From Dermatemys mawii (Eukaryota; Chordata; Testudines; Dermatemydidae), in contig ML677335.1 of the NCBI GenBank assembly GCA_007922305.1, forward strand, positions 40,982,949 to 41,046,948: a stretch of 64,000 nucleotides of DNA, given 5' to 3'. Positions 47,490 through 59,876 of this stretch are shown here, in pieces (positions within the stretch are counted from its first letter, which is position 1; every line of letters starts with the position of its first letter). The notes below the pieces were generated by a model. The model was not told the DNA's origin and searched no databases. It saw only the letters and a list, made by a program, of their open reading frames with translations. The translations under genes were made by a program, and so were the position numbers.

Positions 47490-48690
47490 TGGCTGTGATA
47501 TCCTGTACCTCAGAGGAACAACCTACACCACCATGTTCATCTTTATAAAATGATTGTGTGGTATCCAGTGCAAAGTTTGTCATGCTGGGTATCTTCGGAA
47601 GGCTCATGAGGCACTGAGCATGGTTGTTATAGTGATGTTATAGTAACTGTTACAACAATTTTATAGTACTGTTATAGGTTATACTTTCACGTATATAGTT
47701 TTGAGGCTGAAAATGTATCCTTATGGCTTAAAGTAAGCCCAGGCAAAAATTCTCCAAGAACAGAGAGGCAGTTCATACCTCTTCAGGGCATGTATGGGAC
47801 AAACCCAACCCAGCCGCAGTGGAACAAAGGACGTTGGCCCAGGCAATGACAAAAGGATCTGTTAAACTCTGAGTAACTCACCCCCTTTCCTTTGGTCTGT
47901 TTGGGATTGCAATGAGGTAATCAAGTATTAGGGGTATCTGTGTTAGTCTGTATCTACAAAAGCAACAAGGAGAAGTGGTGTTTTACCCACAGAAACTTAT
48001 GCCCAGATAAATCTGTTAGTCTTTAAGGTGTCACCGGACTCCTTGTTGTCAATGAGATAATGTTCACTTGACTCTGAAGGTGGGGGGGACAAAGCAAAGA
48101 GGAAAGAAAGGACATTATAAATGGAAGACACATTTGCCATACTCTTCCTCCCTCTTCCACCTACATCTACAGACACCACACCAAGCAACTGAAACAATGA
48201 TCAAGGGGGAGAGCCTGGCTGAAGAATAACCAGCCAGCCTGCGGTGAGAAGCATCTAAGCTTGTAAGGGTACTGAAAGTGTTAAGATCAGCTTAGAATGC
48301 GTTTTGCTTTTAATTCATGTGACCAAATTTGACTTGTTATGCTTTGACTTATAATCACTTAAAAATCTATATTTGTAGTTTATTCTACCAGAAGCAGTGT
48401 GTTTGGTTTGAAGCATGTCAGAGATTCCCCTTGGGTGCATATCAATTTCTTTGTTAAATTGATGAACTCATATAAGCTTGCAGTGTCCAGTGGACATAAC
48501 TACTCAGCAAGACAGAGGCTCCTAGGGTTGTCTCTGAGATATTGGCTAGTGTAATGGGAGCAGCTTACATGCCAGAGGCTGTGCACCAACCACCCAGGAG
48601 TGGGGGTTCTCACAGCAGAGCAAAGTAAGGTTGGCTCCCAAAGTTGAGAATTGGAGAGACTTAGCAGATCACTGGTTCAGGTAACACTAG
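47490..48690 (+). mobile_element. ERV-LTR-like element, copy 2 (tentative), with nested repeat
   Basis: Shares ordered segments with 39762-40590: 'ttataatcacttaaaaatctatatttgtag' at about 48350-48379 and 'gaagcagtgtgtttgg' after it. It ends in a region with 'ggttctcacagcagagcaaagtaaggttggctcccaaagttgag' that I associate with turtle ERV LTRs. It is interrupted by the short repeat at 47929-48048. Ends are approximate and no target duplication was found. Confidence 0.45.
47929..48048. mobile_element. Short MITE-like repeat nested in the LTR-like element
   Basis: 'ggggtatctgtgttagtctgtatctacaaaagcaacaaggag' at the left and 'ctgttagtctttaaggtgtcaccggactccttgttg' at the right; CAACAAGGAG and CTCCTTGTTG are inverted. 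It is a recurrent sauropsid repeat as I recall it, and its 'tgttagtctgtatc' end resembles the tail wording of family M3. No protein is encoded. Confidence 0.6.
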
Positions 48691-51600
48691 ACTCTTTAGT
48701 GAGGCTTCTTTCTAGTTCAAAGACTTGTTCAGTCACCTTGAAATACAAATGTCATTCTTATTAAACAACACTTCAAAACACACTCCACAAGTTCACAATG
48801 ACTGTCTTCCTATGAATCAAACTTAGCCACTTGCAAGAAGATCACCAATACCAAAACAAAAAACACTCAAAAAAACCCACACACCTACCGATTTCCATAT
48901 TCATACAATATAGTTCCAGGTGTCCATACCAGTATAATTTTGGGACACCATTCTTGTATGAACAACAATTATTAACATAGGTCAGAGATCTCAGTGGTGG
49001 GTGCAGTAAAACAATAAACTGATATACAAAAGCTTAGTGAAAGATTTACTACACCATTATGAAAATGTACAGTGCCGTCAAAGCTTGGTTTAATAGCCAC
49101 CCCTCAAATGTAATTTGGAACTGTGGCATATAGGCATTCAGATACCATCACGATGAGCACTGTATATATACACACCTCAAACGACAAATTGAGAACTTGT
49201 AGACTCGGTAAACAAACTTGTTTATAAACATATTCACAAGTTATTTTAATAATGTAGCCCTTGACTGGCTAAAAGAAAATATTAGCTTTTTGAAGCAAAA
49301 CTAAATTAGATAGCTTTATACCACCAGTCTGAGCATCCCTTTTCAAGTCTATGAAGTACAAACATGAAAGAAATGAACTGGGAAAAGTATAAACACCCAC
49401 AGTTTACCAGTCTTTGTTATGTAAATAAATCACTGCAATCTTCTTTTATATGATTTTTGCATTGTCATTGCATTTTTTACTCTAAAATAATGTATTTATA
49501 AGTGTGTGTATGTATGTATTCATAAACCACACAAAGCATTTTCAGAGAGAGCATATTGGGAGAAAATGTGAAGTGAATACTTCCTATATATTCACATGAA
49601 TAACTGAAGCCCGATACCTTTGAAAGATGAATTCGTTGACTTTTATTAAATGTATATTTGAGTGTGCACGGCTATGTGTGCACATTTTTATATATACACA
49701 CATATGGGTGTGCGTATGCATTTATACATTATACACATACACACAAACTAATCTCTGAAAATTGGAGAACAGTTGAAAAAATTAAAAATAAAAGATCAAC
49801 ATGAGAGTTAGCTTCCTAGCTTTGTCCTTTAGTCTACATTGTATCCCACATGGAGTTGCACCAAATACCAGTTTGTTTTGCCCTTTTGGACTCACTGTGT
49901 ATTTCAATTAACTGGGGTTCTATTTTACTATGAATAGCACATAGTTACTAGGTATATTAAAAAAGTCAAATGAAGAACATACAAGATAATTACGACTTTA
50001 CCCAATTTGAACCCAAATGCTGGTGAATATATTTGTATAATAATTCAAGGAGTCAAAAATGACTGAAGCAAATTGGTTAGTTTTGCATTGTGTCCTATGA
50101 CCTTTATCATAAAAAGGTGAAGTCTCACAGAAGGGGAAGGGATTTACAAACAAAAACTTAAAGCGGCTGGGGGCGGGGGGAGGAGGAGGAGGAGAGAAGC
50201 TTTGGAATCACTTCAGTGATACTCTGCAATGAAATAAAAATACTTTTGCATAACTCTATATGGGAATAATTTGCTCAATTTAAAAAAAAAATGCCATCAA
50301 CTTTACTTGAATCTCTGACATGCTTTCTTATACAAACCTGTGGAAATCATGTAACTGCCAGAATCAGAATAGCTATGATGGTTATGCCAATTCTTCTAGG
50401 ACACAGTTCCACAACTTTGTACACTGTGTCAATTTCCTTCATCTCAGCAGTGCTGTACATTTCCAAGGGACAATTAAGTTGTTTATTTGGCACATATAAA
50501 TCTTTTCTCTTTTATCCTCTTTTTTCCTTACCACATGAAAGTTCCCCTCTCAGTAGGGGCTTTGGTCATGAGAAATGAGTGTGTTACCTTGTGCCCATAA
50601 GAAATCTTAAGGCCTGGTGTTAAAGCTACTCAAGCATAACAAGTTATATTCCAGCATGCTCACTGATTAGCTGGCTTCCATAACCATAAAGTCAACAATA
50701 ATCTACCTACATGCCCTTTCTGCAGGTGGTTGACCTATAAACGTTAAGTAAGTCAGTGGCAGTTCAGCCTAAATTACTTTGGAAAGCATTGCGTAAACAT
50801 TAATGCTGCACTATGTCCTTAACTATGCAACTGGGACTTTGTAGTCTGCAAAATAATCTGTTACCTGATATGGTTCTATTTTTCCCGTACAATTCTTTTC
50901 ATCTGCATTTTCCCATTGTAAAAGAATCCAATGCATCTCACATCAGGTTTACTATTCTTTCCTATGCCATAACCCTTACAATGTAAACAGCAATTTCCTC
51001 TAATTAACTGAGGGGTTTAGGGGCATTAGATCCCCAACACTAGGTTGCTTCTTCCCCCAACTTAGTGTTCAACCATATTGACTCTACGGTCTCTGGATAC
51101 GAATACCCCACAACCCTAAAATAAAAACACAAAATAGATGAACAGTTTTCAAATGCTGACATTTGCCTCCTAGCAAACTCCTTGAAACTTGTTTAAGAAC
51201 TTTAAAGCAAATTTACTAGAAGGTCACATGGTAATACCATGCATTTGTAAAAATTGTTTCCTTGAAAGAATGTAAACCTGATAATTTTTTGCTCCGTTTC
51301 TGTATGCATGTTTCAGCAGTCATCTGTAAGCAAGAGGTTTTTGCCTTGAGCAAATGGCAAAGAAATTTTTCTTTCAGTTCTACTTAGTTCTGTCTGTGAT
51401 AGAGTTTCCTAGCACACCCATATCTAGAGTATATAAGCATTTCCATTGGGCACCTGAAGAAACTTAGCAGTGACCTATGTAGAAGGAATATTTATATATT
51501 TCAAATACTAGCTCCCTTGCATAAATGGCACAGCATAATTCAATTTGGCCTGTCCAGCAGGCAAGAGACCCCCGAAATGTGGTATTTTCAGTAAAATGGG

Positions 51601-52009
51601 GCTTACACATGCTTTCATATTGAGTTGAGTAAGTATTACTCATGTCCTCCCATTCAAAAGCTATATTAAAAGCTTGTGATTTAGCAAAAATGGGAAGCCC
51701 AACTTTAAGATCCTAAATCTATATTTGTAAGCCTAAACAAGTAACCAGACTCTCAAAAGTTTTGATCTCCCACCACTTCCCATTGACTCCAAATGTGAAC
51801 TCTTTGGGCTGAATTTCAAGAGCCTGAAGCCCTAATATTTAAGCTCCTGAATATGGATTAAAAAGCAAAAAAAACAAACAACAAAAAAAAACCCTCTTGG
51901 ACCACAGCAACAAGGAAAGTCTTATTATGTATGTTAGAGGCTCTGGAAGCATTTGCTGCTATGCTTAGTGGTGACCACAGAAGAGTTCAGAGTTCATGAA
52001 TTTGTCAGG
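48691..52009. other. Noncoding stretch with G-rich purine tract
   Basis: No gene seen. 50168-50199 is G-rich (GGGGGCGGGGGG then GGA repeats) and could form a G-quadruplex. A decayed 'tcaaaagttttgatctcccaccacttcccattgactcc' palindromic-repeat fragment lies at 51752-51792. CA/TG-rich low-complexity sequence lies at 49660-49745. Confidence 0.45.
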
Positions 52010-53812
52010 GTCATAGAATCATAGAAGATTAGGATTGGAAGAGACCTCAGGAGGTCATCTAGTCCAACCTCCTGCTCAAAGCAAGACCAATCCCAACTAC
52101 ATCATTCCAGCCAGGGCTTTGTCAAGCCAGGCCTTACAAACCTCTAAGGATGGAGATTCCACCACCTCCCTTGGTAACCCATTCAGTGCTTCACCATCCT
52201 CCTAGTGAAGTTTTTTCCTAATATCCAACCTAGACTTCCCTCACTGTAACTTGAGACCATTGCTTCTTGTTCTGTTTTCTGTCACCTCTGAGAACAGCCT
52301 AGCTCCATCCTCTCTGGAACCCCCCTTCAGGTAGTTGAAGGCTGCTATCAAATCCCCCTTCACTCTTATCTTCTGCAGACTAAGTAAGTCCAGTTCCCTG
52401 ACCCTCTCCTTGTAAGTCATATGCCCCAGCCTCCTCATCATTTTTGTTGCCCTGGACTCTCCCCAATTTGTCCATGTCCTTTCCATAGTGGGGTGGGGGA
52501 CAAAATTGGACACAGTACTCCAGATGTGGCCTCACCAGTGCCAGACAGAGAGGAATAATCACTTCCCTCAATCTGCTGGCAATGATCCTACTAATGCAGC
52601 CGAATATGCCTTTAGCCTTCTTGGCAACAAGTCGCACTGTTGACTTATATCCAGCTTCTTGTCCACTGAAATCCCCAGGTCCTTTTCTGCTGAACTGCCG
52701 CTTAGCCAGTCAGTCCCCAGCCTTTAGCAGTGCATGGGATTCTTTCACCCTAAGTGCAGGACTCTGCATTTTTCCTTGTTGAACCTCAGAGTTCTTTTAA
52801 CCTAATCCTCCAATTTATTTAGGTCACTCTGCACCCTATCATCCCTACCCTCCAGTATATCTACTTCTCCCCCAAGTTTAGTGTCATCCACGAACTTGCT
52901 GAGGGTGTAATCCATCCCATCATCTAGATCATTAATGAAGATATTGAACAAAACCAGCTCCAAGACTGACCCCTGGGGCACTCATCTTGATACTGGCTGA
53001 CAACTATCGAGCCATTGATCATTACCCATTGAGCCTGACGAGCTAGCCAGCTTTCTATCCACCTTATAGTCCATTCATCTAATCCATTACCTTTTTTAAC
53101 TTGCTGGCAAGAATACTGTGGGAGACCATATCAAAAGCTTTGCTAAAGTCAAGACATATCCGTCCAACACTTTCCCCATATCCACAGAGACAGTTATCTC
53201 ATCACAGAAGGCAATCAGGTTGGTCAGGCATGACTTGCCCTTAGTGAATCCATATTGATTGTTCCTGATCACCTAACTCTCCAAGTGCTTCAAAATGGAA
53301 TCCTTGAGGACCTGCTCCATGATTTTTCCAGGGACTGAGGTGAGGTACTATATTTGCACTAAGATGGGCACTATATTTGCCTTTTTCCAATTGTCCAGGA
53401 CTTCCCCTGGACAATTGGAAAAAGGTTTCAAATATAATGGCCAATGGCTCTGCAATCACATCAGCCAGTTCCCTCAGCACCCTTGGATGCATTAAATCTG
53501 GACCCATGGACTTGTGCATGTCTAGCTTTTCTAAATAGTCATTAACCTGTTCTTTCACCACTGAGAGCTACTCTCCTCCTCCCCTCCAGCAGTCTGGGAG
53601 CTGACCTTGTCTGTGAAGATGTGGGGCCAAAAAAAGAAAGGAAAAGAAAAGAAAAGGAAAAAAAAAGCATTGAGTAGTTCAGCTTTCTCCACATCATATG
53701 TCACTAGGTTGCTTCTCCCAGTCAGTAAGGGGCCCACACTTTCACTAGCCGCCTTCTTGTTACTAACATAGAACTCCTTCTTGTTACCCTTGCTAGGTGC
53801 AACTCGGGTCCC
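52010..53812 (-). mobile_element. CR1 LINE, 5'-truncated, ORF2 remnants
   Basis: A CR1 non-LTR retrotransposon on the minus strand. Its 3' end at 52010-52025 shows the CR1-type ATTCTATGAT repeat (plus strand 'tcatagaatcatagaag'). Minus-strand fragments read as ORF2: [20 protein letters not shown] near 53560-53440 is reverse transcriptase, [19 protein letters not shown] near 52530 is the RT thumb region, and GDLIAAFNYLKGGSREDGAR with NGLKLQ closes the C-terminus near 52243. Frameshifts split these and the RT core between about 53335 and 53240 is shortened. A homopurine expansion is at 53630-53668. The part upstream of about 53812 is missing, so the copy is dead. A perfect inverted repeat at 53380-53425 is treated separately. 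Confidence 0.93.
53380..53425. repeat. Perfect 20-bp inverted repeat inside the CR1
   Basis: The left arm 53380-53399 (cctttttccaattgtccagg) and right arm 53406-53425 are exact reverse complements around a 6-base loop ACTTCC. The left arm fits normal CR1 sequence. The right arm sits where other CR1 copies, as I recall them, have unrelated ORF2 sequence, so it looks like a templated inverted duplication. Confidence 0.9.
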
Positions 53813-56800
53813 TCTGAATGAATTCATTAGAAGAATGCATATTTCTTGCTCACGGTCTCCTTCCTTGCTTCAGATATTGCACTATTCAACACACTTCACT
53901 AGTGCTTTTACAAAGAAAATGCCTGACCTTTCAAAGTCCATTACAAAGCAGAGAGTGTATGAACAGCTTTCTCACACTGTTCTAAAATCATTCAACAGAC
54001 CATTTCTCAAAGTGTTCGATTTTTACAGTATTTTCTTCAGAAGTGATAAGTACATACAAAATGTTGAAGGGGACGATGCATATCACTTTATACCTAAATT
54101 TATTCAGAAACATAAAAGGTATGATCCTGCCCTCATTGAAATCAATAGCTAAACTCTCTCACCATCTTAACTGTTAGAAGGCCCAAAATAAAGAATCTTC
54201 AGAATGCAGCTAGATAAGTTTCCAGACTTCTTTTCAACTGGTGAATGTGATCATATCTATATGTCAACAGACAGAAAAAACGGACTATTTAGAATATATT
54301 ACTCCAGAACCACTGACAAACTCCAAATACTTGTGTAGCATCTTGAAATGAAGGTTATACAGCAAACACTTCTACTGGTGCTGAAGCATAGTGACCCTAC
54401 AATGTAACCATCTTCACTGTCATAATAAAATATCACTTTTATTTTTATGTATGCTATTGAAAAATAGCGATTCTTTGGACATCCGATTGGCTAAGAGAAG
54501 TTCAAGATGCTTTTAAGTTATTACAACGGCTAGGATTAAGGAGGGGATTAGAAGATGAGGAGACAACTGTGCTGGGTGAAGAGTTCTGCACCAACTCAAC
54601 ATTTTTGTAAAAATTTCATTTTAACACAGTTTTAAGATATCCACGGTTAGGCATTTTATAAAAACAGACATGAAATGCATAAAAAGTGCTATTAAAGTGC
54701 ATATCACAGTCATCACGCAAACTATATATTTCAAATGTGTTACAGACAAACATTTTCCAAAGGTCCTCCTTCTCCAAAGGCAGGTGCTTTGGGACTAGCT
54801 GTCCAACTACATGGCCTCAAAGAGCAAAACATTGTAACTAACAAACAATAGACAGTTCTACAAAGCTACCTAAAATATTTTTTTCATACAAAGCCACTTC
54901 ATGAGTTTAAGCTCTTGTATCTCAGTAGTTATCAGGCCTGTGTGCTGTTCATTCCACTGCAAAGCTGATAGCCTACTTTTTCCAAAGGCATAATATACAT
55001 ACTGATAGCCCCCATAGATTACAAGATATTGGACCTAAAACCTGTCTTTGGTCAAGGCTCAAATATTTATTATACTGTCAATACCTCAAGATGAGGATTT
55101 TATTTCTCTGTACTGCAATAGCACAAAGGCCCAAATTATCATTAATGGAAAATTAGGAAATATGATCGGTTTAAAAAAAAAAAATCACATACCTGATGCT
55201 GCTCTGGAAGAATGGGGAAGTAGTTTGAGGCAATCAAAGGCTATAGAATTCACTACCCTGAAATTGCCCCCATGTGACAGACTGACTGATGTGTGTAAGA
55301 GTGACAGAATGTCCAAATATAACTATAACAAGGGCAGGGGGGAATAACTTTATATTTCCAGACTAAAATGTATCTAGCACCTCAAAATATCCAAGCACTA
55401 GTGTGCCATTCTTTTTTCTCAGTTTGGATTCCTTTATGCTAATTCTCTCCACATTAGCTAAATGTTGCTGTTCAAATGTAAGAAAATATAAAATATTTCT
55501 GAGAAAGTACCCTTCATAAAATAAATATCTTCCAATACCCCTGGTACATTTAAAAACTAACACTAAACAGTAAAGTATACACCACTATTACCCTGTACAT
55601 ATTTATTGTATTCCAAAGCTTGAAAACAGTTAGGAAAATGGAAAAGTTACTTTTTTCTTCTACACAAATTTGTTAATGGGTAGCATAATGGTGAGCCATG
55701 TTTGCTGGTATTCTGTGAAACATCTACAAATTGCTTCTGCTAAGCATTATAGGTTGTCAGACTAATGTAGTTGAAGATAATTTGGCCTTTCAGTGAATTG
55801 AACCTCACAGCACGATTATACTCCAGCACCAACTAGAGTGTCACAATTATTCTTTCATGCTGAATTACCATATAATGTCATAAGCCTACCTGTCATAAGT
55901 CCTGCAGCCTAGCTAGAATTTTTTCTAAATCTGTGGTTCATGGCAAAAAAAAAAAAAAAAATGAATTTTTTTGCTTCTAATGGAAATCTGATTGTTTTTA
56001 TCAACAATAAATTTCATAGCAAATCAAAGGATATGCTTGGACAAACAATCTGATACTCAAGGTTAAAAAACACACAAATAATAAATTGCTGGTATGTCAT
56101 GTTCAATTTTTACTACTGCATTACACTGCAATAACCATAACAGGATCTAAATTGTTGTCAGAACATTAAACAAACCCTCATACCTCACAAAGGCATCCTG
56201 CCTGAGTAATTCACACAACGGAAACAACTATCAAATTTTCCACCGCCCCACCACCATACCATATATCAGTGCAGTTTATTTATTTGGACAATTTTTTGAA
56301 TAAATTACTTCCATCCTGGCTGCTGTTGCCACTTCTGTTAAGAGTCATATCAGTTTTAATTGTCTCTCTGTCTATACTGAGCCACTGTTTTTCTGGCTCC
56401 TTCCTGCCCTTACATCCTGAGCACCAAAATAAACTGTGACCATATAAAATTGCTTAATACTAGGTAGTCAAGTCTCTGTTAAAAAAAAAAATATATCTGC
56501 TTTTAATTTCTGTTATTCTTCGCCTTTTTCCCTGGTTCTTTTTGTTTTTTTTTTTTTAAGTATTAAACATTTTTACAGGTATTGAAGAGGCGAGCTGGGT
56601 TGACCCTTCTCAGACTCATCTAGGTCTTCCATGGCCTAAGCTATATTCTGTTCATATTCAGTACATAGAGTTGTTTGCATCAATTCCATTATTTTAAAGT
56701 ACTAAACTTGACATATTTAATGGATTTAGCCCAGATTAAGCAGCATCTATTATCTGTTATAAAGCCCCAAAGAAAAATCGAGATAACTGACTTCCATATT

Positions 56801-57318
56801 TGAGCGCTTTGGTTTCCATCGTGCTAGTTAAGTACAACAAATATATCTTTCCTTACCAGTTCTTATTCTAACATGAATACCAGATTATAAATAGAGAAAG
56901 ATGCACATACACCCTATTTATAGACATGTATATCTTAAATCTTGTTTACTCACTTTCTACGATCACAAAAATGAAGCTTAATGTACAGTTGTAGAGCAAG
57001 AAACACTGATCAGCACAAATAAAACTGTGGTTATAAGATATAGAGTTCATAACTTCCTATCACATTTTACACCACCTTCACTAGTGAACTAAACTAGCAT
57101 CAACTGATAGGAGTCAGATCAATTTGAGCCTACTCTATTCTCTAAATAAGAACCCCCTTCTTGTTCCCTGAAACAGTGTGCAAATGTTTATACCACTAGC
57201 AATTATCATCTGGGGGGCTTCTGATGTAATGTTAGACCACTGAAATACTGTTGGACAGAGTAGAAAATATTTGTCCTTCTGGTGGCAATTCAAAATGCAG
57301 GAATGCCAATTCTCCCTT
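53813..57318. other. Unique AT-rich noncoding stretch
   Basis: The 123-residue plus-strand frame ending at 54152 starts inside the CR1 and has no domain features; treated as chance. An A17 run is at 55946-55962. No other repeat recognised. Confidence 0.45.
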
Positions 57319-57358
57319 TATTAATAATTATTTATTATTATTATTATTATTATTTATT
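57319..57358. repeat. (TTA)n microsatellite
   Basis: 'ttattaataattatttattattattattattattatttattgg': interrupted TTA/ATT repeats over about 40 bp. Confidence 0.92.
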
Positions 57359-57628
57359 GGGAGGAAGCAACATATGGCCAAAATGTCAATATTGGACTTA
57401 TTTCCACATATTAACTGAAGCCTTGCTGGTTGGTACTGTTTATTTATAACCTCAAAAGCAACAACAAACACAGAACTATGATTTACTCTGAGCCTTTCTA
57501 TCATTAAAACACTTCGTCTTATTGTTTTATTGATTTACAGTCTGTCCTACTTACTTTTTTAGCATCTGAAAACAATCAAGGCACAAAGTTGCAAAATGTT
57601 TAGACATTAATTGTTAAGAGACAGCATT

Positions 57629-57909
57629 TTATTCCAGGCTAGGAGGTTTGAGTCCTCGACTGCTAAGCATTCTGGTACGGAAATGATTTATGGGCTTGTA
57701 GCAATAACGATGCGGCACGGCCATTAACATATTGGCAGACCCCAGGATGGATTATCGACATTGATTATTTCATGGACCACTGATACCCATTTGTTAAGAG
57801 GAGCTTGAAGATGGCCTCTCTCTGACTGAAATCTTTTATGAGCAGATGGCATTTTAAGATTAGGAACCCGGGATTTGGGCCATTTCTTTAAAACAATCTC
57901 CCTCTGCAT
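57629..57909 (-). other. CpG-retaining block with two short open frames; exon or conserved element?
   Basis: The minus strand has a 61-residue frame (57909-57724, MQREIVLKKWPKSRVPNLKM...). An overlapping second frame (57730-57629) gives 33 residues, MLMAVPHRYCYKPINHF and onward, ending at a TAA that overlaps AATAAA. The block keeps several CpGs (57656-57720) in otherwise CpG-poor DNA and matches no repeat I know. It could be a conserved noncoding element, a decayed processed pseudogene, or chance. No splice sites are convincing and I do not recognise the peptides. Confidence 0.2.
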
Positions 57910-59876
57910 CCTCTAAGTCTCTAACAAAAAATGACAAAAATTAAAGTTCATTCTTTACCATTGCTTTAATTTCTCAACTTGTCATAACCAGGTCTGTCTT
58001 TAAAAATTAATGATTGCCAGCATTTAGCCACTGGTTGTTGCTATGAAGATCTATGCAAAAAGCAAGGATCCCTATAGAGCGCATGATATATGGAATTCTC
58101 TTTATTACTACAATAAAACTTACTGACATTTCAATACTTCTGCAAATAGCATTATAGTATCAATCTTCTGAATTAGGTTGAAAATTAAGTTGTAAATTAA
58201 AAGAAAGTGTACTTTGGAATACAACATGATATGTCACCTAGAAAAAGACCTTTGTGCATAACAGAGCTGAGCAGAAAAACTGAAAGATAAGTCCAGCTGC
58301 CTCTAAAAATACCTATTTCATCATAAAGGATCTAGGTTACATTCTACAAGAAGAATATAGCCTGAAAGCTCTGATATTTCACCTCTGGAGAACAGATTCT
58401 GAATCTCTCTTTAAAAAGATAAATTTGACAGTGTCAGTCCATTAGTTTATATGCCAAAAACTCTTCATAGTTTTATTTTTTGGTTATTTTACACCCCAAT
58501 ACTTTTTTTTTTTTTTAAAGTTCAAGTACTGAAATAAAACAAAAATACATATTATCCTCTCTCCTTTAAAGACAAATATTAGCTTGAGTTATCAGAAAGA
58601 AACAAAAGATTTAAAAAACTTGGATTGTGCTAAAAATATAGAATGCTAGTTTTCAGTCAAACTAATTTATCAGTACCTTCAGTTCTGGACCTCTTTGAAA
58701 GAGTTAATAATGCAGATAAATGAGTGGAAAATGCATTGTCTCCCAAAGAAAAGTCTTCCAATATTTTCTTAAACTGGAGTTGTTAAAGTAGAGTGGCATA
58801 AGAATGCAAGACCTAAATCAACTAAAAAAACCAAAAAATACTTATTTATGCTGCTTAGCATAGGCATATAAACACAATGCAAGAAGCTGACTTTTGCACA
58901 GCAAAGCACATAAATTAATAAATTAACTTCTGAATGAGGAAATAGTTATATACCCCCCAAAAAAGTCTCCAGGCAAGAATTTTTTTAGTATATTCACAAT
59001 TATAGTGGAAATTAATCACACGTGCTTTGTTATAGGACTAAAAAGACAATATATTAACCCTTGCTGAAACAGTCACTTAGAGTAAAAACTAATGAGTTAA
59101 TAATATTCCCTCTTAAAAATATATTTTTAAAATATGCGACTGAGGCATGTCGAAGTCTCTGGGTCTCAGTGACCCCAAATCAGGTCCAATAGTAACTATT
59201 TACTGTGACAGTTTGAGGATAAGTTTGTATCAGGTAATGAATTCCATTTTCTCTTATGAAAGCCATTTATGATTGTAGCCTTCATTGTGGACAACAGCAC
59301 CCACTTTGAAGTGGGGCTTTGACACCTAGTGGACAGACTGTATCCGAGAAGCTGTGACAGAGCAATCAAGAACCACCAACACTGAATGGCTCTACCCTAG
59401 TGGAACAAAGTGTTTGCTGTTGGTAGGGGCCATTGACCTTGAATGACTGTATCTAGGGCAGAGCCTGGAAATTCTCTGGCAGAAGTGCATGGGCAAGAAA
59501 GGTGAGACTGTTTTAAAACGGGCCAGCTTTTCTAAGCAGGCAGCCATTCCTTTACCAAATGCAGAAAATCAGGTGAAACAGAAAGAGCTGCCTGGTTTAA
59601 GAAGTCATGCCAAAACACAGCACTCTCAGAAGTGGAAAGGTCAGACAGGGGGACTGAGTTCAGGAGATTGTGGTTTTCCATATATCAATAATCTTATTGG
59701 GCTTTTTAAGAGCAAAGTGTTTGTGAATGAGAAATTTCTTTGCTAAGCTTGTGTATGCCTTACTGTACATCCATGCTGTCCCTGAAGGACGTAACAGGAA
59801 AACAAGAGTTCTGATAGCTAGGTGGACGTGCGGGGGAAACATGACTACTCAATGCTGGTTACAGACTTTTATCAGC
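57910..59876. other. Unique AT-rich noncoding stretch
   Basis: No gene or repeat with definable ends. A T-run is at 58504-58516. Confidence 0.45.

Noticed and set aside
40590..47490. A provirus bounded by the two LTR-like copies
   Set aside because: The interval holds MITEs, a hAT element and unique DNA but no gag, pro, pol or env-like frames, and the proposed LTRs are too diverged.
53781..54152. 123-residue plus-strand frame
   Set aside because: It starts inside an antisense CR1 and runs into unique DNA; no domain, no splice sites and AT-driven composition.
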